Below, piece by piece: positions 22,853 through 33,305 of a stretch of 64,000 nucleotides of DNA. The notes under the pieces are model-generated. The model saw nothing but the letters and a program-made list of their open reading frames with translations. It was not told the origin of the DNA and made no database searches. The translations under genes were made by a program, and so were the position numbers. This stretch comes from Phlebotomus papatasi. Taxonomy: Eukaryota; Arthropoda; Insecta; Diptera; Psychodidae. The stretch is taken from assembly GCF_024763615.1 (NCBI RefSeq), contig NC_077222.1:91669417-91733416 (forward strand). Direction: 5' to 3'. The stretch's first letter is position 1. Each line of letters begins with the position of its first letter.

Positions 22853-23312
22853 AGGAGCGTGAAATTACATTTGTGAAGTGATAAGGATAGCCGTGCCTTA
22901 AGACGAAAAGACGATTAAAGTGATTTGTGCGAGACGCGTGCAATCGCTAAAGACGCATAGTCTGAAAAATCGCGAAAAGTAGTGTTTCGGGTCGCGAAAA
23001 GTAGTGCTCGATACGCAAAAAGACGTGAAGACGAAAAATCGCGAATTTTCTAGACTCTGAAGACGGTACTTTCATAGTACAAAACGACGAAAAGACGTGC
23101 ACATTTCCTCTGGAACGTGCAAAAAAGTGAGCCATATTGGATAAGACGAGTCCGCGTGGCTAACAAAGACGACTTCCGGCATCTTGGTGTTGGAAAAAAC
23201 GACGAAAGCCGAGTGTGGAAACGACGTGTGGGACAGCGAAATTGTGGAACGAGAATTAGTGTTGCCCAATTCGTGTGTGCCAAAAGTGACGTGAACGACG
23301 AAAACAAAGAAG

Positions 23313-26300
23313 ATGGCGACCAACATCAAAACAGTGGAGGATTTGGTCACAATGATGACGAAGACGGGGCTTGTAATTGAGTGCGAGCGAAGAGGACTTC
23401 CTCAAGACGGTGATAAATCAACACTTGCCCAGCGCATTGTGGAATTCGACGAAATAAATCCACAAAATGACGATGGTGACGGCCAAGGTGATTCGAACGA
23501 CGCTCCTCAAGATGTAAACAAAGGAGGAAAATCCAAAAAAGACGCAACTACGGATTCAACAGACGATGAAAGTGATTTTGAAGGTTTCGAAACAGTCGTG
23601 GAAAAGAGGAAGAAGACCACAACACCCAGTACTCGTGTCGATGATGGATATGGAAGGATGTTTAGCCTCAAAGACATCGAAGATTCCATGGAGAAGTTCT
23701 GTGCCAGTGATGGACAAGATATCACAAGGTGGATTAGTGATTTCGAAGACATTTCTGAGACAGTGGGATTGAACGATCTTCAGAAATTGGTGATGTGCAA
23801 GAAGGTTCTGACTGGAACAGCACGACGATTTATTTTCACACAAAGTGGATTGTCAACATGGGCAAAATTGAAGCGAGCATTGCTCAAGGAGTTTGCCCTG
23901 AAGCTGAGTGCTGCTGATATCCACCGCAAGTTGCAAAATCGCAAGAAGGAAGCTTCTGAGAGTCTATTAGACTACATTTACGAGATGCTACGTATTTCAA
24001 AGGCTGGATATGTCGATGAAGTGACAGTGTGTGAATATATTTGTGATGGAATTCCCGGTGATATTTCCAAGAAGACGATGCTGTACGAGGCCACGAGTAT
24101 TCAGGAGTTAAAGAAGAAGCTGGAAACTTTCGAAAAGCTGCAATTAAAGACGAAAAATGCTGAGAAAAAGACGATCAATGACGAAAAGAAGCCAAGTGTC
24201 AAAAAGAGTGGTGACAAATCAGTGAAGTGCTTCAATTGTGGGGAACAAGGACATAAGTCCACTGACTGTCCTGATAAGGACAAAGGTCTTAAGTGTTTTA
24301 GATGCAACGGATTCGATCATATTGCCAAGGACTGCAAGAAAAAGGACGAAAAATTAAAGAAAAGTGTCGCAAAAGTGAATATGATCGAAGATATGAAGAA
24401 AAAGCTCGACGTGATCCTGATGAAAATCGATGTGCATGAAGTGATTGGTGTCATTGACAGTTTCAGTGATGTGTCCTTGATGAAAGAGTGTCTATGGAAC
24501 AAAGTGAAAGAGTCTTGTGCGAATTCTGAGCCATCTCATGTGAAATTGCGTGGTTTTGGAGGTGCATATGGCAAAGCCAAGGCTCAAGTGATGCTGAAAG
24601 TGACCATTGATGGAGAAGAATTCCAATTTCTGTGCCACATCGTGAAGACTAATGCCATGGATCCTGAGCTGTTGATAGGAAGGAATTTCCTTGAGAGTGT
24701 AGACTACACAATTACCCCAGGACATGTGAGTATCAAGCCAAAGATTTTTAAAGACGATTCCAAAGACGATGAATGTGCTGATGCTCCATCCGGAGATGTG
24801 GGTAAAGACGATGTTGTGACAGACGTGTCACATGAAGACGATCCAGTGACGAATTTTATGACGGAAGATGTCGCATCAATCATGAGGATTGAGATGGAGG
24901 ATGATGTCCTCAATTGCCCGAAGCAATATGCTGACGAGATTCGAGAGATGATTGGGAATTACCATCCCAAGAAGCCGAAAGATGTAAGTACACAAACTGT
25001 GATTAATTTGACGGATGACACACCCGTGTACCAGCGCCCAAGACGCCTAGCCCCTCTCGAAAAGACGATTGTCGACAAGCAAGTAGCTGAATGGCTAGAT
25101 GAAGGGATCATACGTGAATCCTCAAGCGATTACGCCAGTCCTGTTGTTCTGGCAAAGAAGAAAGACGGGTCCTATAGAGTGTGTATCGATTATCGTGAAT
25201 TAAACGAGAAAGTCGTGAAGGATCGATTCCCAATGCCGATAATAGAGGATCAGTTGGATAAATTGTCCAAAGCTCGAGTTTATTCCACTCTAGATTTGAA
25301 GAATTCATATTTCCATGTCCCAGTAGAAGAAGAGAGTAGAAAATATACTTCTTTCGTGACGCATGATGCCCAGTACGAATTCATGAAGACTCCTTTCGGA
25401 CTGTGCATAAGTGGGAATAATTTCGGACGTTTTATCAATTCTGTGTTCAGTAATTTGATAAAAGAGGGCGTACTTTTGACGTTTGTTGATGATTTAATCA
25501 TACCAGCTGATGACGAAAAAGACGGAATGGAAAAATTGAAGCGTGTTTTAGAAGTTGCAGCGGAGAATGGTCTCATATTCAACTGGAAGAAATGTGCATT
25601 TCTAAAACGAGAGGTTGAATTTTTGGGATACATTGTCAGTGGGGGCAAGATTCAGCCGTCAGAGGCGAAAGTCGAGAAATTACTGAAGTACCCAGTCCCA
25701 AAGACAGCAAAGCAGCTTCAGAGATTTTATGGTTTAGCTTCATATTTCCGGAAATTCATCAAAGACTTTGCCGTGCTGTCAAAACCTTTGAGTTCTTTGC
25801 TAAAGAAAGACGTTCCGTACGAGTTCAATGACGAGCAGATGTCTACATTTGAGACAATCAAGAGACTACTAGCCAACTATCCGGTGCTTAAGCTTTTTGA
25901 TATAGACGACGAAACAGAAGTTCACACAGACGCCTGCAAAATGGGAATTGCCGCTATTCTTATGCAGAAGGATGGAGACGGAAAGATGCACCCATGCTAT
26001 TATTATAGCAGGACGACGAATGACGCTGAGCAGAAATATCACTCATATGAGCTTGAATTTCTTGCTGTTGTGGAAGCCGTAAGGAAGTTTCGAGTGTATC
26101 TGCTTGGAGTGAAGTTTAAGTTAGTGACAGATTGCTCCGCATTCAAGATGACAATGGCGAAGAAAGAACTTCACACGAGAATTGCACGATGGGCAATACA
26201 ACTGTCAGAGTTTGACTATACGATTGAACACCGAAATGCTGAACGGATGGTTCACGTGGATGCTCTATCCAGAGCGACAGTGATGATAGTCAAGAGGACA

Positions 26301-27539
26301 GATGATGTTACTTCAAAGGTGAAAGCTGCACAAAATCAGGACGAGAAGATAAAGGCTATAAAAACAGCACTTGAAAGTGGCCCATATCAAGATTTTGTGT
26401 GCAGCAATGGAATCCTTTATATTGAGAAAGACGATAAGAAGCGACTTGTCATTCCAAGTTCAATGGAGATGGAGATTGTGAATGGAATGCATGCTAGGGG
26501 ACACTTTGGGGTGAAGAAAACCAAAGAGCTCATTGAAGATGAATTTTATATCCCGAGTGTTGACGATAAGATACGACGTTGCATTGAAAATTGCATTCAG
26601 TGTATTTTGGCTGAGCGGAAGAGCGGGAAGCGAGAAGGAGAATTGCATCCCATAGCCAAAGGAGAAGTGCCGTTAGATACGCTGCACATTGATCATCTAG
26701 GACCAATGCCATCGACGAGGAAATGCTACAATTACATTCTGACGGTAGTAGACGCATTTTCAAAATTTGTGTGGATATTCCTTGTGAAATCTACAACAAC
26801 AGACGAGACGCTAAAGAAGTTAAACGTGATTTCTGAGGTATTTGGTGATCCGAGACGTATTATAGCCGATAGAGGGACGGCATTTACCTCAACACAATTC
26901 AAGAAATATTGCGAAGATAGAAGGATTGAGTTGCACCATATTGCTACAGGCGTTCCCCGTGGAAATGGGCAGGTTGAGAGAATGCATAGGATCATTATTC
27001 CTACCCTGACGAAGTTGTCAATCGACAAACCAGACGAATGGTTCAAATATGTTGGAAGAGTTCAGCAATATATTAATTCATCCTATCAGAGATGTATCCA
27101 GACTACGCCGTTCGAAGTGATGACCGGTGTTAAGATGAAGCACCCAGAGGACAAGAGAATTGTTGAAATTCTCGAAGAAGAGCAGCGAGTTCAATTCGGA
27201 CAGCAACGAGATGAGTTAAGAAAGCAAGCACGACTAGGAATTGAAAAGGTGCAGACTGAGAACCGAAAGACGTACAATCTCAGGAGTAAGCCGGCACGAG
27301 AGTACAATTCTGGCGACCTTGTAGCTCTCAAGAAAACACAGTTCGAGACTGGCTCAAAAGTGAAGTCGAAGTTCATTGGGCCATATGAGATTACCGAGAT
27401 CATGCCGAGAGACCGGTATAAGCTGAAGAAGACAGGTCATTTCGATGGACCAGAAGCGACGTATGGATCAGTGGATCTACTAAAGAAGTGGCCAGGCGGT
27501 ACATCCGGGGCGGATGTAGTATCAGGAAAGGCCGTGTAG
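23313..27539 (+). CDS. Gag-Pol polyprotein of the LTR retrotransposon
   Basis: 1,408 residues in one frame, so Gag and Pol need no frameshift. Order: a SAP-like N-terminus (about 6-46), an acidic linker, a Ty3-type capsid region (about 130-275), two CX2CX4HX4C zinc knuckles (306-319, 328-341), protease (about 375-470, with LLIGRNFL), reverse transcriptase (about 580-790, active site FVDD at 724-727), RNase H (Asp873, Glu913, Asp940) and integrase. Integrase has His1060/His1064/Cys1094/Cys1097, the DD35E triad Asp1127, Asp1186, Glu1222, and a C-terminal GPY/F-like segment (GPYEITEI). The protease active site reads Asp-Ser-Phe (382-384) rather than Asp-Thr/Ser-Gly, the one odd catalytic feature. 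The stop codon TAG lies inside the 3' LTR. The start is the first ATG of the frame, after a 480-bp leader. Confidence 0.95.
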   Translation: MATNIKTVEDLVTMMTKTGLVIECERRGLPQDGDKSTLAQRIVEFDEINPQNDDGDGQGDSNDAPQDVNKGGKSKKDATTDSTDDESDFEGFETVVEKRKKTTTPSTRVDDGYGRMFSLKDIEDSMEKFCASDGQDITRWISDFEDISETVGLNDLQKLVMCKKVLTGTARRFIFTQSGLSTWAKLKRALLKEFALKLSAADIHRKLQNRKKEASESLLDYIYEMLRISKAGYVDEVTVCEYICDGIPGDISKKTMLYEATSIQELKKKLETFEKLQLKTKNAEKKTINDEKKPSVKKSGDKSVKCFNCGEQGHKSTDCPDKDKGLKCFRCNGFDHIAKDCKKKDEKLKKSVAKVNMIEDMKKKLDVILMKIDVHEVIGVIDSFSDVSLMKECLWNKVKESCANSEPSHVKLRGFGGAYGKAKAQVMLKVTIDGEEFQFLCHIVKTNAMDPELLIGRNFLESVDYTITPGHVSIKPKIFKDDSKDDECADAPSGDVGKDDVVTDVSHEDDPVTNFMTEDVASIMRIEMEDDVLNCPKQYADEIREMIGNYHPKKPKDVSTQTVINLTDDTPVYQRPRRLAPLEKTIVDKQVAEWLDEGIIRESSSDYASPVVLAKKKDGSYRVCIDYRELNEKVVKDRFPMPIIEDQLDKLSKARVYSTLDLKNSYFHVPVEEESRKYTSFVTHDAQYEFMKTPFGLCISGNNFGRFINSVFSNLIKEGVLLTFVDDLIIPADDEKDGMEKLKRVLEVAAENGLIFNWKKCAFLKREVEFLGYIVSGGKIQPSEAKVEKLLKYPVPKTAKQLQRFYGLASYFRKFIKDFAVLSKPLSSLLKKDVPYEFNDEQMSTFETIKRLLANYPVLKLFDIDDETEVHTDACKMGIAAILMQKDGDGKMHPCYYYSRTTNDAEQKYHSYELEFLAVVEAVRKFRVYLLGVKFKLVTDCSAFKMTMAKKELHTRIARWAIQLSEFDYTIEHRNAERMVHVDALSRATVMIVKRTDDVTSKVKAAQNQDEKIKAIKTALESGPYQDFVCSNGILYIEKDDKKRLVIPSSMEMEIVNGMHARGHFGVKKTKELIEDEFYIPSVDDKIRRCIENCIQCILAERKSGKREGELHPIAKGEVPLDTLHIDHLGPMPSTRKCYNYILTVVDAFSKFVWIFLVKSTTTDETLKKLNVISEVFGDPRRIIADRGTAFTSTQFKKYCEDRRIELHHIATGVPRGNGQVERMHRIIIPTLTKLSIDKPDEWFKYVGRVQQYINSSYQRCIQTTPFEVMTGVKMKHPEDKRIVEILEEEQRVQFGQQRDELRKQARLGIEKVQTENRKTYNLRSKPAREYNSGDLVALKKTQFETGSKVKSKFIGPYEITEIMPRDRYKLKKTGHFDGPEATYGSVDLLKKWPGGTSGADVVSGKAV

Positions 27540-27698
27540 GATAGTCAATAGATGGCGCAATCCGCGCGAAAAATCGAGGAGCGACGAGAGACGGAGAGAG
27601 GAGATTTAGTTTAAGACGAACCGCGACGCAATAAAGACGTATTTAAAATTGGTGAGTGATTACAAATAATATTTCCCTCCTACCAAAAAACTCTTTAT
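27535..27698 (+). repeat. 3' LTR
   Basis: Same sequence as the 5' LTR as far as I can read. Its first bases supply the stop codon of gag-pol (TAG at 27537-27539). AATAAA is at 27630-27635. Confidence 0.93.
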
Positions 27699-27701
27699 AA
27701 A

Positions 27702-28370
27702 TATTCAATAAATCATTCATAAAATTCTTTGAACATGAAAAAGAATTCTTTCAATTTGGTTTTCTTCAATATGAACCTAAAGAAAATACGTCAGGATCAC
27801 AATGTTTGGTATTTTCCATAGAAAAAATATAATGTGAAAAATTTAATATCAGGGTTTAAGGGATCGTGAGGCAAAAAGAGATTTTTTTTCACAAGTTTTA
27901 AACCCTCTGAGTAAACCTACAAAAAGTACCCATCTAAAGGTACCTAGAAAAGGTGCCCGAATATCACTCGCAATTATGATTAAATCGAATCGATTAAAAA
28001 AAAACATTCAAATGATAACTGACGTTGTATGTATAATTCTCTTGTCAGTGGTGTTTCTCTTCTCAGAAATCTTGTGTTTGTTCTTGTCCCTGAGAAGAGA
28101 AACACCACTAACGCGCCCTGAATATGGTCTTCTCCTTGATTTTTAGGACGATTAAAGAAAACATTATCAACTTAAGACTTTTACGGTAGAATCACAAACT
28201 GTGCTAATTTTGTTTGCTCTGTCTACATAATCAACATTATCATCATTTTCAACTTCTTATCCCTATTAGGATCGCGGGATTGCTTTGTCTACATTCGTTG
28301 AAAACATTATGCAGCGATACGCCATTTACAAAGAAAGCAGACTCAAAGGAAATGCAGTTAGTATAGTAAG
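27702..28370. other. AT-rich spacer
   Basis: A hairpin at about 28045-28110 (GTGGTGTTTCTCTTCTCAG / CTGAGAAGAGAAACACCAC) is the only structure seen; no gene. Confidence 0.4.
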
Positions 28371-28372
28371 AT

Positions 28373-28581
28373 AGGGCAATTCGGAATCATGTCTATTTTG
28401 GAATTTTGAAATTTTCCCAATGTTTCAGATGGGCAAAGAGAAGAAGAAAACAGTGAAGAAGTACAAGACTTTACATCCAAAAGTACTTCTTCGTTGTTTT
28501 TCCTTTTTCCATCTAAAACTGTTAGGAAATATTAATGTTCCAAATTGAACATGATTCCAAATTACCCCATTTTACCCTACA
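28373..28581. mobile_element. MITE, ATAGGGCAATTCGGAATCATG ends
   Basis: TTCGGAATCATGT at the left pairs with ACATGATTCCAAATTACCCC at the right, and the centre is also self-complementary (GAAGAAGTAC/GTACTTCTTC). Confidence 0.55.
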
Positions 28582-28705
28582 GTTGCTAATCTAACCGCCG
28601 ATTATACCAAAAGAAAATCTAGAATAAATTTGAAAGTCATCTTCAATAAAACATGTAAAACTTGGAACATGAAATTAGCCATGAAACTGTTATAAAATTA
28701 CTAGG

Positions 28706-28946
28706 TAAGGTAAAGTACCCTTACTCGACCGGGTTCCTCTATTCGACCGGTGGGTCAATTTTTGAATATTTGATGGTGAATTTCATAAATTTCTATGAAT
28801 TTGTCACTGATTCGTATTATTTAAAGAATAATTGACCTATTAATGTTAGATCATACACAAAATATTATAGCAAATATAATTAAATTGAATAAATAAATCT
28901 ACCGGTCGAATAGAGGAACCGGTCGAATAAAGGGTACTTTACCTTA
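28706..28946. mobile_element. MITE, TAAGGTAAAGTACCCTT ends
   Basis: TAAGGTAAAGTACCCTTACT ... CTATTCGACCGG pairs with CCGGTCGAATAGAGG ... AAGGGTACTTTACCTTA. Confidence 0.65.
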
Positions 28947-29187
28947 CTGAAATTTTCTCCGAAAAGAAAAAAGCAGGACGAAAAGTAAATTGTATAGGGA
29001 AGGGGGAACTGAACCTTACCATAATATAATTTAGCTTCACAAAGCAATTTGAAGCTAAATTTAATTACAAAAAGGCTCAGTTCCATTTAAAAATAGGAGG
29101 AAAACCAGAAAAACCAAACTTCAAAATACCCAAGTTCATATCCAGACTTTGCGAAGTGCTCAAACACGTGAGTTAGATGCTATACAC

Positions 29188-29316
29188 CAGAGGTGTGCAA
29201 GAACTGTTTAAAACCGAACAAACGTCAAGTGAAACTTGTACGTCAATGGTCAAAACGCTACCTTAACAAACTTATTTTGACGTTTATTCGGTTTCAACGG
29301 TTCTTGCACACCTATG
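29188..29316. mobile_element. hAT-type MITE, same family as 17969
   Basis: 129 bp, exact 8-bp duplication CTATACAC on both sides; about 95% like the 17969 copy by eye. Confidence 0.85.
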
Positions 29317-29319
29317 CTA

Positions 29320-30273
29320 TACACTTTACTGTTTACCAGTTCTCAACCGATTTAAACCGATTCATAAATCACTGAAAAGATCCCCCAAAATAGTAAATAA
29401 ATAAAAGAGTAATAGAATTGATTTTAAGACAAAATTGCTGATTGGTTCATAACTGGTTTATTACCACTTCACAACCGATTGGAACCCATTTTATAAATCA
29501 CTCAAAATATTGCCCAAAATACACCTTAGGAGTAATACAATTTATTTTCGGATAAAAATTAGTTATCCGTTATGAACCGATTCATTACCGGTTTATAGCC
29601 TACTGGAACCAGTTCAGTCTTGTCTGAAATTCCAAGACCTTTCCATCGAACCCAAATATGACACCATTCGGTTGAGAAATATGCTCTGTTGTGGTCAAAG
29701 TCGTCAAAATGGAATGTATTTTGTAAAAATCTATATTTCGTCGTCGTCTTACTATGGAAGAGGCACTGTCAATTCCCAAGTAGAGCTAATCAGTTTTAAA
29801 TTGATTAAAAGTTGTCCTGATTCCTAAATAATTCGGTTTTGTCCTTACCAAGGGGGTGACATTAGCTCTGAAAAATGCGACCGGTTTTAGTGTAATTATT
29901 TCCCTGTTTTCGTACACATTTCACGTGATATCTCCAAAACTACATAGGTTGTCAATTTAGGGTTCTCGGTTGCCTCTTCGTTATTAAATTGGCTTTTATC
30001 TTGTATTAGTATTTTTTGCTAATTAATTCTACAATGACAGAAAACAGCTAATAAACTCAGAAGTTTTTTCAGCTCGCTAGAAACATATGGGAAACATAGG
30101 AAATGTCATGCCCCTGGTCCTTACCATATCTAATAAGATTTTAATATTATCTGGATATATTTGCTTAAATATCTATTAAATCCGTCTGTCTTTATTTGAT
30201 CAACCTATCACAAAGAAAAGAAATATCTTCTTAGATTCAATAGATAACATAATTTTACACCATATTAACAACT
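29320..30273. other. spacer without recognised gene
   Basis: Several degenerate GAACCGATT/AAACCGATT words between 29340 and 29620 suggest an old repeat; otherwise featureless. Confidence 0.35.
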
Positions 30274-30493
30274 TAGGGGATACCGGGGTAGAATTAGCCA
30301 CCAAGTGAAATTTTTCATTGCGTATAATTTGTACAAAAAATGTTTGTATGAAGCTGATAAATATTTCAATGAATAGGACGGGAAGTATATAATTTAGAAT
30401 ACAGAGTGGTTTCCTCAATATTCTTTCGCAGGCAAACTATAAGATACCACAATCTAATACTATACGTGGTTAATCCTGCCCCGGTCTCCCCTA
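30274..30493. mobile_element. MITE, TAGGGGAGACCGGGG family
   Basis: TAGGGGATACCGGGGTAGAA at the left pairs with CCTGCCCCGGTCTCCCCTA at the right; 220 bp. Confidence 0.6.
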
Positions 30494-30762
30494 CTCGAGA
30501 AAATAACCAAAATTCTATAATCATCGTCGTCACACGTGTCCGCCATTAAGACTTCACAAACGAAAATACAAAATGCCAGAAGGGCCTAAATTACAATGCG
30601 AGAAAATATTAATTGAATAAATTCCCGTCAGATGGCGTTCTGTCCATAACACGCTTTTTAGATCCTTTTTAACCTTTGACCTTAAAAAACCGTTATGAGA
30701 AATGATTCAATAGTATTTACTGCTCGAACTACACGGATAGAGCAGTATATATATAATTTTTG

Positions 30763-31691
30763 TATAGGGTGCAGTAAGTACTTTTGGCCACTTTAAGGTT
30801 TCATGTGTTTGTAATTTTCAAAATATTTATTTAAATAAAATGAAATATTGTACAAAGATACCTTATAGCCGTTTCTTCCAAATAATCCAAGACAATTCCC
30901 AAAATTTTTTGAATATTTTAGTGAAAAATTCATTCTATGCAACTATGCATGATTCAGTACTTTTGGCCACTTTGTAAGCACTTTTGGCCATTGTGTGTAA
31001 GCACTTTTGGCCACTTGTTTCCAATAGAATTTGAATAAGATAACAGAAGAAATAGCTCTCGAAAACTTTCATAAATACACAGCACAAGTCCTATTCTTAT
31101 TTAGCACCAATTTTATGTGATTATTAGAGTATTTTAAACGACTTTTTGTACATTTTCTATTTGATGTAAAAATCAGTCAAAAGTCACGATTGGTTTTACT
31201 GAAATCCGCGAGGTGCGCTCCGTGTAAAATGTATGAGAAAATGAATGGCCAAAAGTACTTACACAGCCGAAAAAAGTAAGCTCTTTTAGCCACATCCGAT
31301 TTTCACTTAATTTGTTAGAAAATCTTACTAAGGATGATATCACAATAAAATTTAGCTAATTAAGAGATGGACTTTCACTGAATAACATCAAATATTTTCA
31401 TCAAAAATATGAAATAATGAAAAACAATTTCTCTTAACATTAACAAGTTTCTTAAGAATCCCATGTTTTTTTTTTAGTGATTGTTTACCTTGTCGAGAAT
31501 TTTTTTCAATAACTTAAAATTAATCAAGTCGATACAAAATCAAATATGGTTTTCTAATTCGTTAGATTAGATGTCACGAAATAAGACCCAATTTCCCTGT
31601 TTTAAATAAACTCATAATTGCCTTACAATGTGATTTTACTTTTGTTGGCCAAAAGTGCTTGCATGGCCAAAAGGGCTGACTCTACTCTATA
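30763..31691. mobile_element. element with GCAGTAAGTACTTTTGGCC ends and internal repeats
   Basis: TATAGGGTGCAGTAAGTACT at the left is inverted at the right (GGGCTGACTCTACTCTATA). CACTTTTGGCCA-type words recur near 30960, 30990, 31240 and 31650 in both orientations. Non-coding. Confidence 0.5.
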
Positions 31692-31892
31692 AACGAAATG
31701 CCCGCCTAGGCAACCTCTAAAACATACAGTAGAGTCTCGCTATAGGCCATCGTTCTATAGTCCACAATTTATCGACTGTTGATTTCAAAACACTGATTTT
31801 AAGTTAGGTTATGTTTTTTAGTATGCGACATGCATAATTATTTTAATATTTTTGGCAAACTTTATTAAGTAGTTGTGATAATTGTGATCCAC

Positions 31893-31961
31893 AATGAAGA
31901 GAGCAAGGACAAGTACCACAATCGCAAAGAAAGTGGAAGCCGTCGAGAAATTTCAATACTA
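31893..31961 (+). pseudogene. pogo/CENP-B-type transposase N-terminal fragment
   Basis: 22 codons, MKRARTSTTIAKKVEAVEKF plus two, then a stop. It fits the first helix of the CENP-B N-terminal DNA-binding domain and lies where pogo-like transposases start. Confidence 0.4.
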
Positions 31962-31975
31962 AAAATCGTTGATAA

Positions 31976-33305
31976 CACGGTGCGACAAAATTTACCTTTT
32001 TGTGGGTGTCTTTGACGAGAGTGCCAAAACTTGTTAGAGGGTCATTTAAGGACCTCAAATCTGCAATCCGTTTGTCCGGGTCACCTCTAGATTTTTTTGA
32101 AAAAGCATATTTAGTTTTTTGATGTTTTATAAAATTCAAAAATTCATATCTCCGGTTCTAATTATCCGGTGGTAGTCACATAAAGCTAAACTGACGCGTA
32201 ATTTCATCCTCTATAACTTTTGTGAACATATCAAGCACCTACGATGAAAATGAAGTATATTTTTTAAAGATTTTTTGAAAAAGGGCACCTAAAATGGTGC
32301 ATTTTTCTGTGTTTTTTCCATCTTCTAGTAATTTTCCTACTTTAATAGAGCATTTTATATGTCAAATAACTATGCCTAAAAGTTAGAGAATTTAATATTC
32401 TTTCATATCTTTTTGGTTTAAATTTTATATCCTAATTCGTTTATTCACAATAATTTATTGAAAATAAAATGCATTATTATAAAAATAAAATCTCTTATTA
32501 TAATATATATAATTATTTGGTATCTTTGTCTAACCTACTGAAGAGCATTCTCTTTTGCACTCTCACTTACACATTTCATATAAAAAGAGGCGAAATGAAA
32601 GAAAGAGACGTATATAGAAATAGAGAGAGAAGAATAGCTGTTATGAGTGCCAAAAAACTATTCTTCTCTCTTTATTTCTATATACGTCTCTTTTTTTCAT
32701 TTCGCCTCTTTTTATATGAAATGTGTAAGTGAGAGTGCAAAAGAGAATGCTCTTCAGTAGGTTAGACAAAGATACCAAATAATTATATATAATAAGAGAT
32801 TTTATTTTTATAATAATGCATTTTATTTTCAATAAATTATTGTGAATAAACGAATTAGGATAGAAAATTTAAACCAAAAAGATATGAAAGAATATTAAAT
32901 TCTCTAACTTTTAGACATAGTTATTTGACATATAAAATGCTCTATTAAAGTGGGAAAATTACTAGAAGATGGAAAAAACACAGAAAAATGCACCATTTTA
33001 GGTGCCCTTTTTCAAAAAATCTTTAAAAAAATATACTTCATTTTCATCGTAGGTGCTTGATATGTTCACAAGAGTTATAGAGGATGAAATTACGCGTCAG
33101 TTTAGCTTTATGTGACTACCACCGGATAATTAGAACCGGAGATATGAATTTTTGAATTTTATAAAACATCAAAAAACTAAATATGCTTTTTCAAAAAAAT
33201 CTAGAGGTGACCCGGACAAACGGATTGCAGATTTGAGGTCCTTAAATGACCCTCTAACAAGTTTTGGCACTCTCGTCAAAGACACCCACAACGTGTCGCA
33301 CAGTG
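31976..33305. mobile_element. 1.33-kb near-perfect palindromic element
   Basis: Ends CACGGTGCGACA and TGTCGCACAGTG, TAA on both sides. Inner arms 32001-32637 and 32658-33290 (about 635 bp each) differ at only a few positions and are separated by about 20 bp. A transcript would form a hairpin hundreds of base pairs long. Open frames on both strands are mirror images of each other. Confidence 0.85.

Larger units (their letters stand above)
22670..27698 (+). mobile_element. complete Ty3/gypsy LTR retrotransposon
   Basis: Two 164-bp direct repeats (22670-22833 and 27535-27698) that I read as identical bound a 4.7-kb interior with a primer-binding site and one gag-pol frame. They start TGTAGGATAG and end near CTCTTTAT. 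A 5-bp duplication ATAAA flanks the element (22665-22669 and 27697-27701) if the LTR ends at CTCTTT. No env-like frame is present. Identical LTRs and an open frame of more than 1,400 codons point to a very recent, possibly still competent insertion. The LTR is unusually short for the group. Confidence 0.95.

Noticed and set aside
32469..32832. Open frames on both strands with almost the same protein
   Set aside because: They are the two arms of one palindrome read in mirror orientation; no domain and no start context.
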